Made by a program: the position numbers and the translations under genes. 64,000 nucleotides of DNA, from contig OU862919.1 of NCBI GenBank assembly GCA_917880885.1, forward strand, positions 16,386,001 through 16,450,000, in the 5' to 3' direction. This DNA is from Limnephilus marmoratus. Lineage: Eukaryota > Arthropoda > Insecta > Trichoptera > Limnephilidae. Below are positions 33,495-42,127 of this stretch, in pieces. Under the pieces are notes generated by a model, which saw only the letters and a list, made by a program, of their open reading frames with translations, ran no database searches and had not been told where the DNA came from. Each line of letters opens with the position of its first letter. Within the stretch, counting starts at the first letter, position 1.

Positions 33495-36124
33495 TCGCAG
33501 CGGTCCAGGAAGGGGTTCAGCGATCTGAGCCGGCTGTTGTTGGGTACGGGGGTTCCTTGGTGAAGAGCACTCAATTCACTGCTGAATGCGTCTTCTTGGG
33601 CTGCTTTCACCCACCGGAGTTCCGCTTCACGGGTCTCCTCGGGCCGCAGGTGTCCGTCCAATGGTTTGTGGGGTCCCGCACGGCATCGGCCTATGAAGCG
33701 GTGGACCCAGGCGGTGGCTCTGATGAGTCGGTGCCAAGAGGAGAAGCGGCTTATCTCTGGAAGCGCATCTGCCGTGGTTGAGGTGAGCCCGACATATTGG
33801 GCCTTCACTTCAAGGGTGTTGTCATCTGGCTGGGGAAGTCTGAACCTTTCGCGCGGCCATTCTGCCTCGGCCAGGGTGAGGAAGGCTGGGCCGCTGAACC
33901 AATGTCCCGCCGGTGATAGATCGGGAACCTCGACGTCGCGGGTGCCGATGTCAGCAGGGTTTAGTTTGGTGGGGACCCATCTCCAGTCGTCAATGCGAGA
34001 GAGCTCATCGATCTCGCCAAGCCGGTTGGCCACAAAGGTAGAGTAGGTACGTGGGTCCGTACGAAGCCAGCACAGCACCGTCGTGGAGTCTGTCCAGAAC
34101 ACCGTTCGCGCAATGTTGCTGCGACACTCCTTTTTTAGGGTTGCTGCTAGTCTGGCGGCCATGAGCGCTGATTGGAGCTCAAGGCGGGGTATGGAGAGCG
34201 GCTTCAGGGGGGCCACCTTGCATTTACTGGCCAAGAAGGTTGCTGTAGTTTCTCCGTTGACTTCCTCCGTGTGGTAGGCGACCGCGCAGCATGCTTGTTC
34301 CGACGCGTCGCAAAACAGATGGAGCGTGACGCTGCTGTGTTTGCTTCGTAGGCAGCGCCTAGGTATGGCGACTCCGCAGCTTTGGAGGAGTCCCAGCCAG
34401 TCCAGCCATCTCACGTTGTGCTCGGGTTTGATGGTGTCGTCCCATCCGATGCTCGACCTCCAGACATCTTGGAGCAGCATCTTGGATCTGACTGTGAGGC
34501 ATGCCACAAACCCCACAGGATCAAAAATTTTCATGACAATACTGAGCAGCTGACGTTTCGTAGGGCTGCTGACCAGTTCTGGCTCGGCGGTGTCCCTGAA
34601 GGCGTACAGGAAACAGTCAGTCACCGGGTCCCATAGTAGGCCGAGGATTCGTTCGGTCTCTGCTTCTCCGCTGCTGATGCGTATGGCTGATCGGGCGCGG
34701 TCTTCAGGCGGGATGGTGGCCATCACCGCTGGATTATTTGAGGCCCAGTTTGTGAGATGAAAACCTCCTGATGATAGGACTGTCGCCACGTCTTTTGCGA
34801 GGCTAGTGGCTTCACTGATGGAGTCCACCGCGTCCAAGTAGTCATCCATGTAAAATTTATGTTGGATGGCGTCTGCAGCAGCTGGGAAGCGCTCGGTATT
34901 TTCTAGGGCCACCCGGTTTCGCACGTACTGGGCACTGCTTGGAGAACAGGTAGCGCCGAACATCATAGACGTCATCATATAGGTGCGAGGCTCTTGTTGA
35001 GGCGTCGGTCGCCACAGGAACAGTTGTGACAGCTGGTCCTCAGTCTTTATTTTGACTTGCAGGAACATCTCCTTTATGTCGGCGGCGAGAGCTATTTTTC
35101 CCTCTCGAAACCGGAGGATGTTCCCAAGTAGGGACGTCAGCAGGTCGGGTCCCGTCAGCAGTTGATCGTTGAGGGAGGTTCCTCGGCAGCGGCTGGCAGC
35201 GTCAAACACGACGCGGATCTTCCCCGGCTTGTTGGGGTTCACCACGGCGAAGTGCGGCAAGTACCACTTGCGGGCGGAGTCTTTCGCCGCCTCTCGTGCT
35301 GTGAGTTCTCGCGCGTGGCCTTGTGATATTAGTCGGTTGATCTTGTCTCGATACGCCACTGCGAGGTCGTCCTCCTTCAGTAGTTTTCGTTCGAGGGACC
35401 ACAGCCTCTTCAGCGCACATTGTCTGTTGTCGGGCAGCGTGATTTTGTCAGCCTTCCATAATAGGCCGGTCTCCCATCTGCCGGTAGTCATCTGCCGGGT
35501 GGTGTCCTCCATCAGCTGGTTGGCACGTACAACATGTGCGGTTTCACGGGAGGCTGAAGTGATTCCCAGTGAATCTATGGCGAAGTTCGCACGAATAAGG
35601 TCGCTCAGCAGGTCATCCTTGTGGCTCTCAGCGTGCAGGGCCAGAGTGGTGATGGGGCCTTCATTGGTAGAAGGAGTCCCTCCTCCATGAGTTATCCACC
35701 CCAGGGCAGTCCGTGACAATATTCGCGTAGAGTCGCGGGCTTCGTGCACCTCCCTCGATACAATGAGGTGTGCGTTGTCCTGCCCAATGAGAATGGTGGG
35801 GGTGATATACCCGCCAGGGATCCTCTGCTCAGGAAGGCTGAGGCCTTTCACCGTGCTCGCCTTGATGTGGTAGTCGGTGCTTATACCGGCGCCGCGCAGT
35901 GTGACCTGCACGCGGCGCGACAGGTGATCTGATGAGCACATGCCCTTGGCCCCGTGGAGTCGTAGTCCTTGTATGGGTCCATAAGCGCCAATCTGTTCTG
36001 CTGCTGAGGTGTCGATCAGTGTTATCGTTGATCCCTCGTCCAGCAGCGCGTAGGCGGTGATCTGCTCAGCGGGGCCTGTCAGCACCACTGGCACCACCTT
36101 GAGCACGGCGCCGTCGGCCTGGCG
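33437..36124 (-). CDS. pol: BEL/Pao protease, reverse transcriptase and RNase H region
   Basis: It continues the gag frame after an in-frame TGA at 36125-36127, and its first usable codon is not ATG. The protease motif ALLDEGSTITLID has the DEGS variant known in Pao-type elements. The RT core includes ADIKEMFLQVKI and the catalytic box YMDD (about residue 419 counted from 36106). RNase H shows LFCDASEQACCAVAY, then LASKCKVAP, IPRLELQSALMAAR and FWTDSTTVLCWL. The frame runs to 33437, past the start of the integrase frame. Without readthrough of the TGA this part would not be made. Confidence 0.88.
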   Translation of the reverse strand, partial: RQADGAVLKVVPVVLTGPAEQITAYALLDEGSTITLIDTSAAEQIGAYGPIQGLRLHGAKGMCSSDHLSRRVQVTLRGAGISTDYHIKASTVKGLSLPEQRIPGGYITPTILIGQDNAHLIVSREVHEARDSTRILSRTALGWITHGGGTPSTNEGPITTLALHAESHKDDLLSDLIRANFAIDSLGITSASRETAHVVRANQLMEDTTRQMTTGRWETGLLWKADKITLPDNRQCALKRLWSLERKLLKEDDLAVAYRDKINRLISQGHARELTAREAAKDSARKWYLPHFAVVNPNKPGKIRVVFDAASRCRGTSLNDQLLTGPDLLTSLLGNILRFREGKIALAADIKEMFLQVKIKTEDQLSQLFLWRPTPQQEPRTYMMTSMMFGATCSPSSAQYVRNRVALENTERFPAAADAIQHKFYMDDYLDAVDSISEATSLAKDVATVLSSGGFHLTNWASNNPAVMATIPPEDRARSAIRISSGEAETERILGLLWDPVTDCFLYAFRDTAEPELVSSPTKRQLLSIVMKIFDPVGFVACLTVRSKMLLQDVWRSSIGWDDTIKPEHNVRWLDWLGLLQSCGVAIPRRCLRSKHSSVTLHLFCDASEQACCAVAYHTEEVNGETTATFLASKCKVAPLKPLSIPRLELQSALMAARLAATLKKECRSNIARTVFWTDSTTVLCWLRTDPRTYSTFVANRLGEIDELSRIDDWRWVPTKLNPADIGTRDVEVPDLSPAGHWFSGPAFLTLAEAEWPRERFRLPQPDDNTLEVKAQYVGLTSTTADALPEISRFSSWHRLIRATAWVHRFIGRCRAGPHKPLDGHLRPEETREAELRWVKAAQEDAFSSELSALHQGTPVPNNSRLRSLNPFLDRCEWTPEYEPPAESPEMCGRP

Positions 36125-36475
36125 TCACATGTGGTGGACGTTGGCTGTTGCGGGGCTTCTCATGTACGTGGGGTCGTGAAGCAGCTTGTGATGGGGAGAA
36201 CGGCAGTCTCCGATGCCGCACCAGTCGCGAGTTTTGCATGCTTTTGTTGCATGTCTCTCCAAGCACACGCGGCAGAGTCGGGAGCTTTTCACCGTTTCCC
36301 AGCGCAGCTTCACGTCCTTTCCGACGAACTCACGGCAGTCTCGTAGTAGATGGCCTCTTTCGCCACACTGTAGGCACCCGTCGCGATTTGTACTTTCGCT
36401 AGGGTTCGCGTTACGATTATTCGAGTCATATTGTGGTGACTTTCGCGCACTTTCATTTTTTACTTTTTCGACACT
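36125..36475 (-). pseudogene. gag: BEL/Pao gag nucleocapsid segment between two stops
   Basis: In the same frame as gag and pol but isolated by TAA (36476-36478) upstream and TGA (36125-36127) downstream. It contains a CCHC zinc knuckle CLQCGERGHLLRDC (36335-36376) and a second cysteine/histidine cluster CRVCLERHATKAC with CGIGDC. An ATG at 36311-36313 could start only a short piece. Confidence 0.75.
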
Positions 36476-38437
36476 TTACTTTCGCGACAAACTTTCGGTG
36501 GGTACTTTTCGACTGTCATATTGTGGTGACTTTCGCGACAAACTTTCACTTCTGCGTCCGAATTGTTCAGTCGTGGCGAACGACTGTTCATGACGTGGTC
36601 TAGACCTCGCGGGGTCGACCATACCCGATTTGGTGATGGCGTTCGCGATGGCCTTCAGGAATGCGGCGTACTGGCAGATCGTAGCTGGTGCGTTGTAGTG
36701 CCGCACCTCCATCAGCCACGCCAGCCGCATCGTGCACGGCATCTTCCCCGCGATGTCGCTGAGGAGCGCCGGGTTGGTCAGGTACCCATCGTTGTTGAGG
36801 GAGCGAAGTGATGCCACCAGGTTCTGCACCGTGCCCGAAAAGTCTGCTATGTCCTCCAGTGAGGCCTCTGCTGTCATCTGTGGGAGCCGCTTGGCCTTGT
36901 CCAACATCAGGGCGGCCAGCGAAGTCGTCCCTCCGTAGCGCTGCTCCAGCACGTCAAGGATCTCAGGTACCTGAGTGGGGTCCATCAGGAGGGGTCCCAC
37001 GGCGTCTCGGGCCTTCCCTTTGAGGGCCCGCTGCAGTCGGATGAGGTTTTCACTGCTAGTCATCCGGCAGGTAGCAGTTGATTGGTTGTACTGCGCCCTC
37101 CAGGTGGGCCACTCCAGGGGGTCCCCAGAGAAGGGAGGCAGGTCCTTGGCCATCGACTGCCTGGCGATGAGAGCAGCCATCCGGGGGTCATCCTCAATTG
37201 TGGGATGAGGGCTGTCCTGAGCCCTTGAAGCTCTGATGGCCTCTGTGAGCGCGTTGGTGAACTGGGCCATCGGGTTGTCCGTCTGCTGGACCCAAGCTCT
37301 GGTTTGGCGGGCCGTCTCCTCAGCACTTGGTTGCGGTGGGAATAGCGGCAGGCCGGAGCTCGGACTGGCAGCGGATGGAATCTGGTCATCAGGCTGCGCC
37401 GGCTCATGATGCGCCCACTGGGCGTATGCAGATGGTCCCTCAATGTGGTAGTAAGGGGGCGGCGGCGGAGGGCCTTCAGGCCCTGGCTGCGCCGGTGAGG
37501 CGTACCTCTGGTCCACCAGAGGCACAGGTTGGACAGGCATCTCGCGTACGGCGCTGCTCGGCCTCTGGTCCACCAGAGGTGCAGGCGGCACGGGGCCGGA
37601 AGGTCCAGGCTGCACCCATCCTTGACCCTCATGATGATGATGAGGGGGCGGCGGCGGAGGGCCTCCAGGCCCTGGCTGCGCCGGTGAGGAGTACCTCTGG
37701 TCCACCAGAGGCACAGGTCCGACAGGCATCTCGCGTACGGCGCTGCTCGGCCTCTGGTCCACCAGAGGTGCAGGCGGCACGGGGCCTGAAGGCCTAGGCT
37801 GCATCCATCCTTGACCCTCATTGTGATGAGGGGGCGGCGGCGGAGGGCCTCCAGGCCCTGGCTGCGCCGGTGAGGCGTACCTCTGGTCCACCAGAGGCAC
37901 AGGTCCGACAGGCCTCTCGCGTACGGCGCTGCTCGGCCTCTGGTCCACCAGAGGTGCAGGCGGCACGGGGCCGGAAGGTCCAGGCGGCATCCATGATGGA
38001 CATCCTTGGCTGCTTGGCTGCGGGGCTCGGCTATCTCGTGCCGGCTCAGGAGCGTTGTGTTGTGCCAGCCCTGAAGTACTGCGTTGTGGCAGCCCTGAAG
38101 TACTGGGTTGTGTCAGCCCTGGTGCAGCATGCTGAGGCGCGTTCAAGGCTGCCATCAGCTGTTGTATCTGCTTCCCTTGGTGGCGCAGCTGTCGTCGCAG
38201 CCGGCGCACCGTATCCTCCGTGGCTGTGGAGGGTGGAGGCCCCTCATCGCTGTCCTCTGCGGAGCTCGTCACCGGGGTAGTGCTGGATGAGGGTCGGGGC
38301 GTGGCGTCAAGGGAGACGTCAGGCACGCCCAGGGGCTCGTCTCCGGCGTCCGGAGCAGCAGCCGGGGGCTCAGCAGGGGGTGATGAAGGTCCATCGTCTT
38401 GCGCCGTCTTCTTCGATCGTAGGGCGGGCGGAGACAT
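36476..38437 (-). CDS. gag: BEL/Pao Gag
   Basis: A 653-codon frame starting at the first ATG after the primer site. The N-terminal third is proline-rich and includes three tandem copies of a block of about 60 residues (37440-38005), each with PPAPLVDQRPSSAVRE and VPLVDQRY followed by a PPPPPP run. The capsid-like part shows LPPFSGDPLEWPTWRAQYNQ and LLMDPTQVPEILDVLEQRYG, typical of BEL/Pao Gag (DUF1759 type). The C-terminal end repeats SLSRKSPQYDSRKVPTESL and then hits TAA before the zinc knuckles. Confidence 0.88.
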   Translation of the reverse strand: MSPPALRSKKTAQDDGPSSPPAEPPAAAPDAGDEPLGVPDVSLDATPRPSSSTTPVTSSAEDSDEGPPPSTATEDTVRRLRRQLRHQGKQIQQLMAALNAPQHAAPGLTQPSTSGLPQRSTSGLAQHNAPEPARDSRAPQPSSQGCPSWMPPGPSGPVPPAPLVDQRPSSAVRERPVGPVPLVDQRYASPAQPGPGGPPPPPPHHNEGQGWMQPRPSGPVPPAPLVDQRPSSAVREMPVGPVPLVDQRYSSPAQPGPGGPPPPPPHHHHEGQGWVQPGPSGPVPPAPLVDQRPSSAVREMPVQPVPLVDQRYASPAQPGPEGPPPPPPYYHIEGPSAYAQWAHHEPAQPDDQIPSAASPSSGLPLFPPQPSAEETARQTRAWVQQTDNPMAQFTNALTEAIRASRAQDSPHPTIEDDPRMAALIARQSMAKDLPPFSGDPLEWPTWRAQYNQSTATCRMTSSENLIRLQRALKGKARDAVGPLLMDPTQVPEILDVLEQRYGGTTSLAALMLDKAKRLPQMTAEASLEDIADFSGTVQNLVASLRSLNNDGYLTNPALLSDIAGKMPCTMRLAWLMEVRHYNAPATICQYAAFLKAIANAITKSGMVDPARSRPRHEQSFATTEQFGRRSESLSRKSPQYDSRKVPTESLSRK

Positions 38438-38455
38438 CCTGGAGTCGTGCAGCGG

Positions 38456-38473
38456 ATCCGGCTCGAAGGACCA
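38456..38473 (-). other. Primer binding site, tRNA-Tyr type
   Basis: On the - strand, two bases after the 5' LTR end, TGGTCCTTCGAGCCGGAT is the complement of an 18-base tRNA 3' end including CCA. From memory of animal tRNA sequences this end fits tRNA-Tyr. Confidence 0.65.
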
Positions 38474-38475
38474 CT

Positions 38476-40073
38476 TGTAACGGACGTATCAGCGTCGCCA
38501 CAAGACTATAAAAAAGTACCGGGTTTTTAGTGCACGAACAGGATGGTGGTGATGGAACAAATAATAAAACTGACCTCCCGTGCACCCAGTGCCTGATGCG
38601 TGAAGGACACTGGATGTGCTTAATCCTCTGCCTGATCCTGGCGCCTGGCGGTTGCCAAAGTAGGGCCGGCTCTTCTGGAGGAGTGTTGGCACCAGGACTG
38701 AAGACAGGCAGAGGTCGGCGGGGGAGGCAGCTGAGTGATAATAAATTTCCCAGTAGGAATAATAACACGAGTTGACTGTAGAGAAGAACTAACTTTATTT
38801 AGAAAATACGCGCCCTTTTATACCCTAATCTGGGCAAAAAGGTGATCACATGGTACATTTATGGGGTGGGGGGTTGGACCTCGCCCGTAAGTATAAATAC
38901 GCCGACTTTCTTGTCGCACTTCATTTTGCTTGTGTCGCTCAAGAAAGTGGTCGATTAAAATCATTATTTAATAATAATTCTATAGGTTATAACATAGTTT
39001 TTATAAAGTATTTCTTAATTCTAACATGTATGTACGGGTATTCTTTACCCGTAGATTTTTAGTTTAATGAATTTAGGAACAATTTTGGAAATGTTTACCA
39101 TTTGTTGGTAGGTATTTGAGTTTAATTTAAGTTTGCAAAGTGATGTGAAGAAGTTAGTATTTTCCCCAGGTTCCTCGTAAGACTGGCTACCGAAACCGGT
39201 TTGTCTCGTCGTCTTACGAGGTTCCTGGATTTTTAAAATGGAAAAATACTGTTTTTTGATCGGAAATTTTCTAAGTACAAAATTTGTGCGCAAAGGCATA
39301 TAGCGTTGGCAGTTTAAGAGTCACAAGGTTGATTTATGGCTCTATGGATGCCCCGTAGGACTCTGCACTGAAACGTCTTAGTTTCAGCGTCCTACGGGGT
39401 GTTTAAACGAAGTTATATTAAAATATGGTGTATTTTTGACCAATATAAAGGCCCTTAATAGGGACGCCCAAATTGGTGTTTTGGCTTTGTAGCCGGAAAA
39501 ATAGCCCTGAAGGCGATGAAATAATAAGTTTAGGATGTCTCCTGGTGGCAACTTGGTAACCAAGTTTTTACTTGTGTCACCAGGGCATCTGTGTATTAAG
39601 AAAAAGACATTTAAAATTGAAAAAATGTGTTTTGAAAAGGATCGTTGCTGGCGGTACGGTATTATTGAACTTAGTGGCCAGGACGAAAAAAGGCCCTAAA
39701 AAGGGCCATAATTAAAAATAGAGAGCAGCCCGCTTGGCGGAGCTGTCTCCTGCAGTGCCATAACAGCAGAGCGGCAAGGGAGGGAAGGCAAAATGGCCCT
39801 TCTTAGGGCTTCAGCCTAAGGCTGGAAATTAAGGCCCTCAAAGGGGTCTTAATTAAAAATAAAAGGAGGCTAGTCAGCCTGGTTGCCTTTGGAGGCGTAA
39901 ATAAGTATAAATAAAGTATTGATTGTTAAAATTATTAAAATTATAGGATTCTAGAATGTCTCCCGGTGCAAACTTGGCACACAAGCTTTATTTGGTTGCA
40001 CCGGGGCATTGTACATAAGTAAAACATATAAAATTAAAATTAATAAATGAGGGAGAGCAACACGTCGGTTACA
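38476..40073 (-). repeat. BEL/Pao 5' LTR
   Basis: The right copy, upstream in element orientation. It keeps the same four hairpins as the other LTR. The only visible length change is four bases near 39265. Confidence 0.95.
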
Positions 40074-40433
40074 TATATAATAAGTAGCAATATTTTTCAC
40101 GATTTATTCAATTTATCCAAAGAAATGTCACTATCCCAATGACTTTTCTTTTTGAAACTATCTTCAGGCAGCTTTTTACCTTAATATTTGAAAATAGCGA
40201 ATGATAAACCCGACGATTTCACATACTTTAACTTTAAATCACATAATAAATTTTGAAAAATAATCTGCACTGAACCATTAAAACGGCTAACAACTTAAAA
40301 CGGGACGTACAAACAAATTAACAGACAAATGAAATAAAAAATGGTCGAGTTAAAACAGGATGCCATAGGTCATCCCAAATGAATCGCTATGTTTGGGGTT
40401 CATGGTGTGAGGTTTGTCTAGGGCAGTGGTTCC
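40074..40433. other. Intergenic with a fragment of a dispersed repeat
   Basis: Mostly unremarkable. Around 40355-40425, phrases such as gccataggtcatcccaa and gtttgtctaggg match, in the complement, the repeat at 44600-44760 and 60470-60600. Confidence 0.5.
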
Positions 40434-40730
40434 CAAAGTGGTCCGTACGGACCCCCAGGGGTCCCCAGGACCCATGATCATTCAGGGAGTCCGTGGAAAA
40501 TAAAAATTGATTTGGGAGTCCCTGAATGACGTCCGGGGGTCAGCGGCAAGGATTTGGCACATTTTTATTCACATGGAAATTTCATCGGGGGAGGGGCGTA
40601 ATGGGATGGGATGTTTCGACCCACCCCATCCTCATTCCGCCCTCTCCGTTGTAGTAAATTTGCCATCCAACCCTATCCCATTCCGCTCCCTCTGTTGTGC
40701 TACCCGCCCCCGGGGTCCGTGGGCCAAAAC
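40434..40730. mobile_element. hAT-like MITE, left part
   Basis: It starts CAGTGGTTCCCAAAGTGG, a typical hAT end. It is interrupted by the element at 40731-41872, after which agtttgggaa continues. The outer right end has decayed. Confidence 0.5.
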
Positions 40731-40857
40731 TAGGGCTTCTAATCCCGCAGCCTGAATTCAATGTCGGTATTTGCGGACTAAGAATTTTCAATCCCGCGGG
40801 ATCTCGGTATTTGCGGGATCCCGCATATTGAAAATATTCACATTTATATAAGGCAAA

Positions 40858-41225
40858 TAAAACAATGAATTAATCAAATCCACCCTTATTTACGTACATA
40901 TTACTATTAATATGAGATCAATCAAATTACACCGTTTATTTGTAACAAAAAAAGAATGAATTAATCAACTTACTACACATTTATTAAAGTATTACTATTA
41001 GTATGAGATCAATCAAATTACTCCGTTTATTTATCACAAAAACCCTATGAATTATCTCCTAACTCCATATTTATTTAAGTATTACTACTAGTATGAGATC
41101 AATCAAATTAAATCGTTTATTTATCACACAAAAATAGTGATTTAATCAGCTAACTCCACATTTATTTACGTATTACTATTAGTATGAGATCAATCAAATT
41201 ACACCGTTTTTTCTTCACAAAAAAC
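40858..41225. repeat. Tandem repeat with a unit of about 80-90 bp
   Basis: About four to five units share tattactattagtatgagat followed by caatcaaatta and cgtttattt. It fills the left interior of hAT element E. Confidence 0.85.
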
Positions 41226-41344
41226 AGTAACAAATACTGAATAAAAAACAAAACAAATCTTCTTCCAAAAATAAACAAAGAAAATTAAAAATATCATAAA
41301 AAAACACATTTTAAACTGAAAATTTATATAAGATATATGTTACT

Positions 41345-41566
41345 TTAATTATTAAGTTTGTCAGCTTTTAACTGAAAATGTTTCCGAAGGATATACAACA
41401 TGTCCAAACTGCCGTCTGCCAAACTACTGTGTATTTTAAACGCAATATAGCCAGCAGCAGAAAATGCCCTTTCGGCTTCCACACTTGTGGGCGGTATTCC
41501 TTTTAAGGATTTGTAAGTGAATGAAAGATATTTTCCCATTGATCCCCCAGATTCATAGAGGGTCAT
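41345..41566 (-). pseudogene. hAT transposase C-terminal dimerisation fragment
   Basis: The - strand frame reads GIPPTSVEAERAFSAAGYIA then KIHSSLADGSLDMLYILRKH, the hallmark hAT C-terminal domain. The rest of the transposase is missing, so hAT element E is not autonomous. Confidence 0.8.
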
Positions 41567-41960
41567 TTCTTTTTTTTATAATGGAGTCTAGTGTATTAGC
41601 TCGAGATGGTGACGGACAAAGTACATGCTGACGATATAGTTAACTCTAACTCCTGTTGCAATGTAAGATCAAGACCGGAACCCGATCTAGTGTGACGTTT
41701 CTTACTTGATCAGCCTCTTCATCATCATTGCTCTCAGATCAATTTAAAAGGCTTTTTTCAGTCCCGCAAATCCCGCGGATCCCGCGCCCGTAATCCCGCG
41801 TCACGCGGGATTGGAAAATGGCGCGGGATCCCGCAATACCGAGATCTCGGTATTCCGGGATTGGAAGACCTAGCCAAAACAGTTTGGGAAATGGGTCCGT
41901 AATTATAAAAGCGCCCGACCCACAACACCACACATTACTGACCACAGGCTTGTTTATATG

Positions 41961-41971
41961 TTTTGGCGCAA
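41961..41971 (+). promoter_or_regulatory. E2F-like box upstream of DHFR-A
   Basis: TTTTGGCGCAA matches the E2F consensus core TTTSSCGC. It lies 167 bp before the ATG. The same string followed by TTTGAATTA is found upstream of DHFR-B. Confidence 0.6.
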
Positions 41972-42127
41972 TTTGAATTATCTGCATGTGATATGTAGCC
42001 ATTTACTTATCACTACTTATCAGCTAACTGAAACAACAAGATAGATTTCTGAAAATAAACAGTGCTCAAAATACTTTATTAGGACAAACAGCGTAGAACC
42101 TGCTTGAAAGTTATCACGACAATCACA

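Larger units (their letters stand above)
30618..40073 (-). mobile_element. BEL/Pao LTR retrotransposon, full length, frames broken
   Basis: Two LTRs of 1602 and 1598 bp bound a gag-protease-RT-RNase H-integrase region on the - strand. The ends are TGTAAC and GTTACA, and a TATAT duplication flanks the element (30613-30617 and 40074-40078). The LTRs differ at only a few sites (for example one small indel near 31407/39265 and single changes near 31800 and 31843), so insertion is recent. Even so, the coding strand carries an in-frame TAA, an in-frame TGA and a frameshift. It lies between the 29-kb transposon remnant and DHFR-A. Confidence 0.95.
40731..41872. mobile_element. hAT element E with transposase remnant
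   Basis: The ends TAGGGCTTCTAATCCCG and CGGGATTGGAAGACCTA are flanked by a perfect 8-bp duplication GCCAAAAC (40723-40730 and 41873-41880). Subterminal gatctcggtatt and cgggatcccgc phrases repeat near both ends. It lies about 90 bp upstream of the E2F-like box of DHFR-A. Confidence 0.9.

Noticed and set aside
35169..35690. 173-codon + strand frame opposite the pol gene
   Set aside because: Antisense shadow of the protease/RT region, with no similarity of its own.
37060..37821. 253-codon frame and other frames overlapping gag
   Set aside because: GC-rich shadows of the Gag proline-rich repeats in other frames.
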